Of a DNA stretch of 64,000 nucleotides, positions 57,526 to 64,000 are shown in pieces (position 1 is the stretch's first letter; the number at the start of each line of letters is the position of its first letter). The position numbers and the translations under genes were made by a program. Under the pieces are notes generated by a model. It worked only from the letters and a program-made list of their open reading frames with translations. It was not told where the DNA came from and searched no databases. This stretch comes from Leptobrachium leishanense. Taxonomy: Eukaryota > Chordata > Amphibia > Anura > Megophryidae. Location of the stretch: contig CM019069.1 in the NCBI GenBank assembly GCA_009667805.1, forward strand, positions 51,070,422 through 51,134,421, written 5' to 3'.

Positions 57526-58187
57526 GACGGAGGACCAATTCATTCACCTGGCAGCCCCCCTGTGCACACAAGCCCACCTTCCTTAAACACAATCGTGGTT
57601 TTCTTATCTCCAGATAAGGGGGAAAACAGTTTTGGAGTGCAAAAAAAATAATGTGATGGCTTAGAGAGGGAATAAGATTTTAGTGTCTCCATGCAGTGCT
57701 ATTTCATGTCAGAGAAGACATGAAGAGAAATTAAAAAGATTCTTTTTGACTTGGCTTCACACTTTGAAATAAGTGTTTTTTGAGGGGGGCAGTTTTCGTT
57801 GTGAATGTTAGTTTTGTTTCTGTCACAGGTGTGCGCAGGAACATTTATTTAACGAAAGCCTCTTTTTAGAAGATTTTGCACAGAATATACATTTTTTATT
57901 AGAAATAACAAGCCTGTAATCAGAGATACAGACAGATTTTATCCTATTAATTATGAACCAGATAAGGAACATCTACATTGTCAATGTAGGAGGGGACCTC
58001 TTCACCCAACATTAGGGCGTGCCTGGGCACACCAGGCACACCCCCTGCGCACATCTATGGTTTCTATACTTCTTTTTTCACAACTGCTCTTAGATAATTT
58101 ATGTAAAATTGCTACATGGCCAGATAAGTGGATTACATGTATCTGCACATGAAACGTTATAGAGCATGTCTAAATATTATTTCAAAA
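57526..58187. other. Unassigned; holds the second GTGCCTGGGCACACC segment
   Basis: The segment 58013-58065 matches 39446-39500 (see there). The remainder shows no gene. Confidence 0.45.
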
Positions 58188-58383
58188 GTGTAGCAATGCA
58201 TGGGAAAGGGAGATTGGGGCTTCATTGGAGGCAGAGGAGTGGACCAACATTTGGGAGTCCATGAAAAGTGTTTTCATTTGCACTACCCACCAGGAGCAGC
58301 TCATCAAAACCATTTTCTGTTGGTATGTCTCCCTAGTGCAACTTTTGTGCATGTCCCCATCCACGTCTGACACCTGTTAGAGG

Positions 58384-59304
58384 TAGAGGCATAACTAGAA
58401 ACCTAAGGGCCCAGGTGCAGGAAACATGTCGCCCCCCCCCACCCTAGGCAAAAACATATTTTGTCCCCCCTCCCGTCAACTTTAATTGGTCCCCTCCAGG
58501 TCCACAATGTTGACTCCAGACAATCAGTGTCACATTTTTGCAGGTCCTCTATGACCTCTTCAGTCCATCCCATTTTTAATGTAATGTGCACTATTTGTGT
58601 CTCACAGAGCTCCACACTAATAAACCTCACAGTAATGTGCGCTGTGTCTGAACGTATCACTGAGCTCCACAGCAATAAAACTCAGTAATGTGCGGTGTAT
58701 GAACATAAGAGTTTCACAGCAATAAAACTCACAGTATGTGCAATGTGTATGAGCGTATCCCAGAACTCCACAACAATAAAACTCACAGTAATGTGCAGTG
58801 TGTATGATCGTATCACAAAGCTCCACAATAATAAAACTCACAGGAATGGGCAGTGTGTATGAGCGTATCACAGAGCTCCACAATAATCAAACTCACAGGA
58901 ATGTGTAGTGTGTATGAGCGTATCACAGAGCTCCACAATAATAAAACTCACAGGAATGTGCAGTGTGTATGAGCGTATCACAGAGCTCCACAATAATAAA
59001 ACTCACAGGAATGTGCAGTGTGTATGAGCGTATCACAGAGCTCCACAACAATAAAAATCACAGTAATATGCAGTGTGTATCAATGTAAATCAGAGTTCCA
59101 TAGCAATAAAGCTAACAGTAATATGTGGTGTGTAGGAGCGTATCACAGAGCTCCAAAGTAAAACTCAAATAAGTAAAAAATTAATTAAAAAAGAATAATA
59201 TATATAAAATATAGGCAAGCCCCCAGGCAGGTGAGTGTGGGGCCCCTGGACTCAAAAGCCCGGGTGCGGTCGCATCCTCTGCACCCCTGGTAGTTACGCT
59301 CCTG
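58384..59304. mobile_element. hAT non-autonomous element with minisatellite B, inserted in a LINE
   Basis: The 8-bp duplication GTTAGAGG flanks it (58376-58383 and 59305-59312). The left end is TAGAGGCATAACTAGAAACC; the right end, reverse complemented, is CAGGAGCGTAACTACCAGGG. These are the two terminal types of the hAT at 14700-15812 in the opposite order, so it is inverted relative to that copy. It is 921 bp with no transposase. Confidence 0.9.
58612..59165 (-). repeat. Minisatellite B, inverted array inside the hAT
   Basis: About ten units of ~55 bp built on CTCCACAATAATAAAACTCA, CAGGAATGTGCAGTGTGTAT and GAGCGTATCACAGAG. This is the reverse complement of the array at 4355-4895. Central units (58800-59040) are nearly identical; edge units are diverged. 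Confidence 0.95.
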
Positions 59305-60015
59305 GTTAGAGGGGATGCGGCGCACGAGGCACTAATCTCCACATGTGGAGGACCTGTCTAAGGCTCGGACAATATTGGTCTCAGGTCCGGTCTCTACTGT
59401 CCTCTACGCTGTCCAAGGACGTTTTGTTGTTGGTCCCATGGGCCTTCATCCTATCTAGATCAATTCCAGACTTCACATATCCAGAGAATAAGCTCTTCGC
59501 CAAGATTACTCTGACGGCCCGGTGGGTACTTGCTGAGGATTGGAATAACCCAACGGCTCCTCTCTTCTCCCAAATTTAACCTAAACTGAGAGACGTACGA
59601 CTCATGGATGAACTCACTGCTCTATCGATACTCTATCCTCGTATTATAAACTTTGGACTTTGTGGCTGGTCCGGTCAACCGCTTGAGTGATTGGGTGGGG
59701 GGGTCGGGCCTGATGATGGTGGGCATGTTGCGGTTGGGTGTGCCCATTGAGCAATAATAGTGTTTGGTCTGTCTTTCATATGACTGTCGTGATTACACAT
59801 GTGCTCCTTATTTCCCAGGAGTCCCGCTCATTCATTTTCCTTTCTTCTTTCTTTTTCTTTCCTTTTTCTCTTTCCTACTCTGAGGGGGCCTGGGTACCCC
59901 CTTTTCCTCTATCTCTCTTTTCCCCTTTCCCCAAAATGATGGAATGTGCTTTTTATGCTTTTATTGTCTTTTGTATCATTTATACTTTCCAATAAAAATT
60001 ACATTTTTTAAAAAA

Positions 60016-61450
60016 AGTGTTGCAATAATGATCAGATTATTTCAACTCCTGAAAATAGTAATGGATATATAATTATGAAGTGTGTGTATACAGTAAATAC
60101 ACACACACAGTATATATAATTAGGAAAGAGGTGATGCATTGATTAAGGCTGGAACTCGTTAATAATTTGCAAAATTTTGCCAAAAAATGGTTGTGCTGAA
60201 AAAAAACTGGTATGCATCCAGCTCTGAGTTTTTTTTCTCATTCTAGATTTGTTAGCCAAAAGGTGTTTTGCTTGCCAGTTCACAGCCACTCACAATGTGG
60301 TCCTTCATCCCTCCATTACAAAGCGATATTGAAGTTAGGTTGAATAAATAAACAACCATTAGTGGCTTATCTCTTTGTCAGTAAAATAATTCACTGATGG
60401 AAAAGTCATAATAATGTTTAAAGAATATACATATTTTGTTGTTCTTGTTTCACTTTCCTCTAACAGTATCTACTTAAGGTTTGGATATAATAACCTGGAA
60501 TGGGTAATTCCTATATGAAGGCGCACTGACACTGAACATGTTAAAATATGAGTGGTATTACTGTAAACACTATGTTGGTATTTATAAAGAGGTCCAGTGT
60601 ATTTCAAAAGCTCATTTACTGCTGAGAGGCAATCTGAGGTTTCATATTAAATGTTAAATCTACACCACTTTCAGCTGTTTAATTTTAATGAAAATGTACT
60701 GAGTGCTAGTCTGGCTACAAATACATCACTTTCCCAGGTTATGGGGTATTTCTCAAATACATGTAGTCAAAGTTCATTATGTAGCAGTTGGGGCCTCTAT
60801 GGAGCTCATTTGCTTACCACAAGCATACACCAACTGGTCACAATACTCTAGAATAAGTCTCAGTATGTATTTACACTAGATACACATGCAATTATCACTC
60901 AGACTTTTTGGTAACTAGATGCTCACACACACAGCTACATAGATATATAGGCACTTATAATTAGTTTTTGGCCTCTGAAACAGACACAACACAAAAAGGT
61001 AGGTGATCTTAAGTATATATATATGTATATAAATATATATTGTGTTTATTATTGTAGAAGCCACCTGCAGTCATAGCAATTCAAAGAATTGCATCCTGGA
61101 GTTCCTGTGCCACATTCCCCATATGCAGCAAGGAACTCTGGGTAGGATATGCAAATGACCTCTGTCTCACTTTTATGCATCCTGGATCTGTTATTACACA
61201 GCACCCTAAAATCAATGCTATGCCATACTATGGATTTTTAGCAGAGATAAGGTTATGTGTATATATATATATATTCTATTAATACTTGTATATTTAATGA
61301 AATAGGCATCTGTATCATGTTAATCTGGATCACTATAAGACATTTCTAGTAGTTTTTGTGTGCTCCTGTTTGCTTGGAGTTTTTTTGTTTCTTTTTTTGT
61401 AGCAGAGCTGTGTTGATTAGTTAATTCGATATAAAATTGCTACATGTACC
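60016..61450. other. Unassigned AT-rich DNA with short microsatellites
   Basis: No gene is visible. Short (CA)n/(GT)n tracts lie near 60080-60110 and (TA)n near 61015-61035 and 61258-61274. Confidence 0.5.
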
Positions 61451-61481
61451 CTGATAAAGGCTCAGGTCAACCTGAAACGTT
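61451..61481 (+). ncRNA. Hammerhead-like core, possible Penelope remnant
   Basis: CTGATAAAGGCTCAGGTCAA then CCTGAAACGTTGG fits CUGAUAA, stem II (AGG/CCU with an internal loop), GAAA, CG. It resembles the motif at 44600-44630, including the following CGTTGG. No RT fragment is seen nearby. Confidence 0.4.
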
Positions 61482-61563
61482 GGACTAGATGTAATTTTAA
61501 GGCATCAGTAAATTTTTTTTTTTTTCCTGGAGTCCCAGAATGCATCTCTGTAGGTACAAGTAT

Positions 61564-61564
<1 letters not shown>

Positions 61565-61613
<49 letters not shown>
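61565..61613. repeat. (AT)n microsatellite
   Basis: About 22 uninterrupted AT dinucleotides. Confidence 0.98.
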
Positions 61614-61620
<7 letters not shown>

Positions 61621-61878
61621 TAAAGTTTATAATTGTATAGAAGACATTTACTCATTTCAGTTTTTCATATATATATATCCTTCCTTATACCATAAAATGT
61701 TGGTTTGCTCTTATAGAAGTTGTCAAGTTGATTTACTTATATTAAAGTTTACTTATATTAAAGTTTATAATTGTATAGAAGACATTTACTCATTTCAGTT
61801 TTTCATATATATATATCCTTCCTTATACCATAAAATGTTGGTTTGCTCTTATAGAAGTTGTCAGGTTGATTTACTTAT
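61621..61878. repeat. Tandem duplication, 138-bp period
   Basis: The segment 61621-61740 recurs at 61759-61878 with essentially one difference (GTCAAGTTG/GTCAGGTTG). The linker holds part of a third start (ATTAAAGTTTACTTAT). Very high identity implies a recent event. Confidence 0.95.
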
Positions 61879-62829
61879 ATTTCTTGTGTGTTTGTCTCTG
61901 TTTTCTTACATTGTCACTGTTGTGTATGTATTTGAATTCGATATATTACTAAATGGTGCGATTTTTCCCGAGATACAGACCTCCCATCCTATAGATCACC
62001 CCCATGTATTGTTCTCCTGTCATTCTGTGAAACAACCTCAGCGAACTGTCAAACCTATCAGCAATGACGTGCAGCACCGAGATTACCCACTACCAGATCG
62101 GCAGATCCCAGATTTAACAACCGATCTGCTAATCGGGGACTGCCGGCTGGGGGATTTGCAAATTTTAGACCGAAATGTAATTGTAAGCATTTCTCCAGTG
62201 CTTGCAGTTTAGTGAATAATCCCCGAATATTTTCGAGTCCAAAGATTCGAACGTTTATTTGTGTTTAAACATCAAAAAGCCAGTTTTCTTTATTGATTGG
62301 TTTTATAAAAGACTCAGATAACTGACTTTTCCGGTGTAAGTATGGGTATTTAATTAAGAAAATTGGAATTGCACTGAGTGTTCATAAGAGCTCAGTAGAA
62401 AATTCAAATAATGGGGTAACTGGGCATATTTCATAGTTAATCACACCACAAACATATGGACATTTGTTGTGTGTCAACTATGATAACAGTGATTATGTCA
62501 ACATACAATTGGCTTAAGTAGTAATATGTAATAAATATAAGTATGTATTATACACAGAAAATGGAATGTATATTTATTCAATTTTCAAATATATAATAGT
62601 TATTATTATTAATCCCTCTCCTTTGTAGCTTCTTTTAGCTTGTCTGTAACCTTAGCACTTAGGACACCATAAAAGCCCCATCTCAGGACCCTGTGCCCCT
62701 TCACTGAAAGGCTTACAAAGAGCTTACACCTCCATGTATTCCCCTGTGTCTGTGAGCTCTCTGTGAAGCACAAGGGAAGGGAGAACAGCTCTTGTCCAAT
62801 TCTGCTGTTTAATCCAATGAAGGCAATTT
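61879..62829. other. Unassigned
   Basis: No gene is visible. A CpG-containing stretch at 62040-62190 (GATCGGCAGATCCCAG / CTGCTAATCGGGG) may be a MITE remnant. Confidence 0.4.
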
Positions 62830-63420
62830 TCCAGGATAATTACCAACATGTTTTAATGCATATGCATGAAAAAGGGATTTTTTTTTCTTCCAGGAGAGAG
62901 ACTTTACATGTTTGTGTAATTGATTGAGGCGCTGACCCGCTATTCAAAATGTTATTTGAGAAGCATCAGAATGCGTAAACTTGCAAATTGCCCAGCTTGT
63001 ATCTGAATTAATACCTCATTCATCATCATTATGGGTTGATAAGTTAATTTAACCATTTCATTCTGCTTTAATGAGCTATAGTTAAATTAATGCCACATAA
63101 TATATGAAAGTAACATTTAAATAGAGGCACTGGGCCGAGACAAACAGAGGCTGCTGCTATTTGGACTGGAATAGTGGCATAAATCTTTTCTTCATTACAG
63201 GAGCCAGTCTGTGCTAGCAGCAGTTATGAAGTATTTACCCATTTACTTTGGGTGCTGCATTGCCAAATAGTATAGGTAAATTATGAAGGCTTGGAAATAA
63301 TGTCCCTTGGATGTCTTTATTAAAATCAGACAGATATTGCCAGGGAGAGGGGGGTGATAAGGGGGAGTCATAGCCTACACAGCATTAAAATATGGAGGAT
63401 GATCAAGAATTCATATAGTT
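62830..63420. promoter_or_regulatory. Candidate conserved non-coding element
   Basis: This block is free of recognisable repeats and has dense developmental-factor-like words: ATGCATATGCATG (POU/octamer-like, ~62859), TTAATTTAACC, TTAAATTAATGCC, CTGAATTAATACC, TAAATCTTTTCTTCATTACA. It lacks CpG and low-complexity tracts apart from a short G-run near 63349. I infer a possible enhancer from texture only; no alignment was available. Confidence 0.3.
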
Positions 63421-63744
63421 AGATGTCTGAAGGAGGAATCTCCCAATGTCATCTGGTGCCTGATAAAATACATCAAATCGAGGGGCTTTAAACACAATTA
63501 TTTTGGTCATATTGCAACTCGTGTTCATTACATAAAAATAAAGGTTTGGTATAATATACCTCTTGGCAATGATCGGGTTAAATAAGGCTTTAACTATTTT
63601 GTTGGCAGTTGGAAGTGCTGACAATCCTTTTGGCAATGTTTTGTTTTATTTGGGTTTTGGAGTAGATTTACATACACATAAATGTTATATACACCTAATA
63701 TATGTATATAAAATATATATGTATAAATAATAGGTATTGCACAT

Positions 63745-63782
<38 letters not shown>

Positions 63783-64000
63783 CGTTAGATACATAGATGG
63801 ATAGAATTAGATGTAATCCTATAAATTGATTATTTTCTTTATATAAAAGTTACTCTAATTTACCTATTGATTTCCTCAAACTCTTTTCAATTTCCTTATT
63901 ATTACTATTTACATTTTTAATTCTTAAATGATTTAGCCAGATGATGGTGATGGTGTGCTTGCATAGTGCTTGTTTCTATTGCTAGAAGAGGAATTATTAA
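63421..64000. other. Unassigned AT-rich DNA with (AT)n microsatellite
   Basis: A (TA)n tract lies at 63745-63774, with shorter TATATA motifs from 63695. No gene is visible to the end of the window. Confidence 0.6.

Larger units (their letters stand above)
58189..60015 (+). pseudogene. Tx1/L1-type LINE ORF2 C-terminus and 3' end, split by a hAT
   Basis: Before the hAT the frame reads AWEREIGASLEAEEWTNIWE, SMKSVFICTTHQEQL, KTIFCWYVSLVQLLCMSPST. After it, with one target copy removed, the same frame continues ARGTNLHMWRTCLRLGQYWS, LLLVPWAFILS, FAKITLTARWVLAEDWNN and PTAPLFSQI, stop at 59577. This is the domain after RT in L1/Tx1 ORF2 (pattern W-Y-x-S-P-x-x-L, LHMWxxCP, A-x-x-x-W). An in-frame TAG stands at 58378 where Trp is usual. 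RT and endonuclease are missing (5' truncation near 58189). The 3' UTR has TTTTCTTTCC tracts and ends in CCAATAAAAATTACATTTTT and an A-run near 60015. Confidence 0.85.

Overview
This window looks like intergenic or intronic DNA from a large, repeat-rich vertebrate genome, most probably an amphibian and plausibly an anuran. I infer this from the mixture of hAT, PIF/Harbinger-like, TTAA-target and Tc1/mariner DNA transposons, L2 and Tx1/L1-type LINEs, a Penelope-like retroelement and a Ty3/Gypsy fragment, from CpG-rich MITEs in an AT-rich background, and from the absence of any recognisable host gene. The species cannot be named from sequence alone. Every protein-coding signal I can support belongs to a mobile element.

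Layout. 0-2 kb: a 22-24 bp minisatellite (A), a second small block of it, and a large palindrome. 2-5.2 kb: a Harbinger-like element carrying a tRNA-derived SINE, abutted by a 2.2-kb hAT element that holds a ~50-57 bp minisatellite (B). 6.7-9.2 kb: an element with inverted arms of more than 250 bp. 10.5-17.1 kb: Harbinger-like MITEs, an L1 3' end on the minus strand, and two hAT elements (13115-14178 and 14700-15812) with minisatellites inside them. 19-25.6 kb: two nests (hAT inside MITE; hairpin MITE inside Harbinger-like element inside hAT). 27-36 kb: LTR-like sequence, a CpG-rich MITE holding a TTAA element, an L2 fragment, and a repeat broken by TTAA foldback elements. 37.9-38.7 kb: an internally deleted Tc1. 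40.36-44.93 kb: a Penelope-like element with an open 755-codon RT/GIY-YIG frame and a 14-bp target duplication. 45.5-47.2 kb: a putative L1 ORF1 piece beside a truncated Gypsy element (LTR end, PBS, gag). 51.6-52.6 kb: another hAT. 55.3-56 kb: a 417-bp-period duplication. 58.2-60 kb: a Tx1/L1 ORF2 3' end split by a hAT with minisatellite B. 61-64 kb: microsatellites, a 138-bp-period duplication, and a repeat-poor block that may be a conserved non-coding element.

The elements record a relative insertion history. Eight-base target duplications flank seven hAT elements, TTA/TAA flanks several Harbinger-like MITEs, TTAA flanks the piggyBac/Kolobok-like elements, and TA flanks the Tc1. The most complete coding system is the Penelope-like element. 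The most unusual pattern is that at least five of the seven hAT elements carry minisatellite sequence, and two elements with the same terminal sequences carry different arrays.
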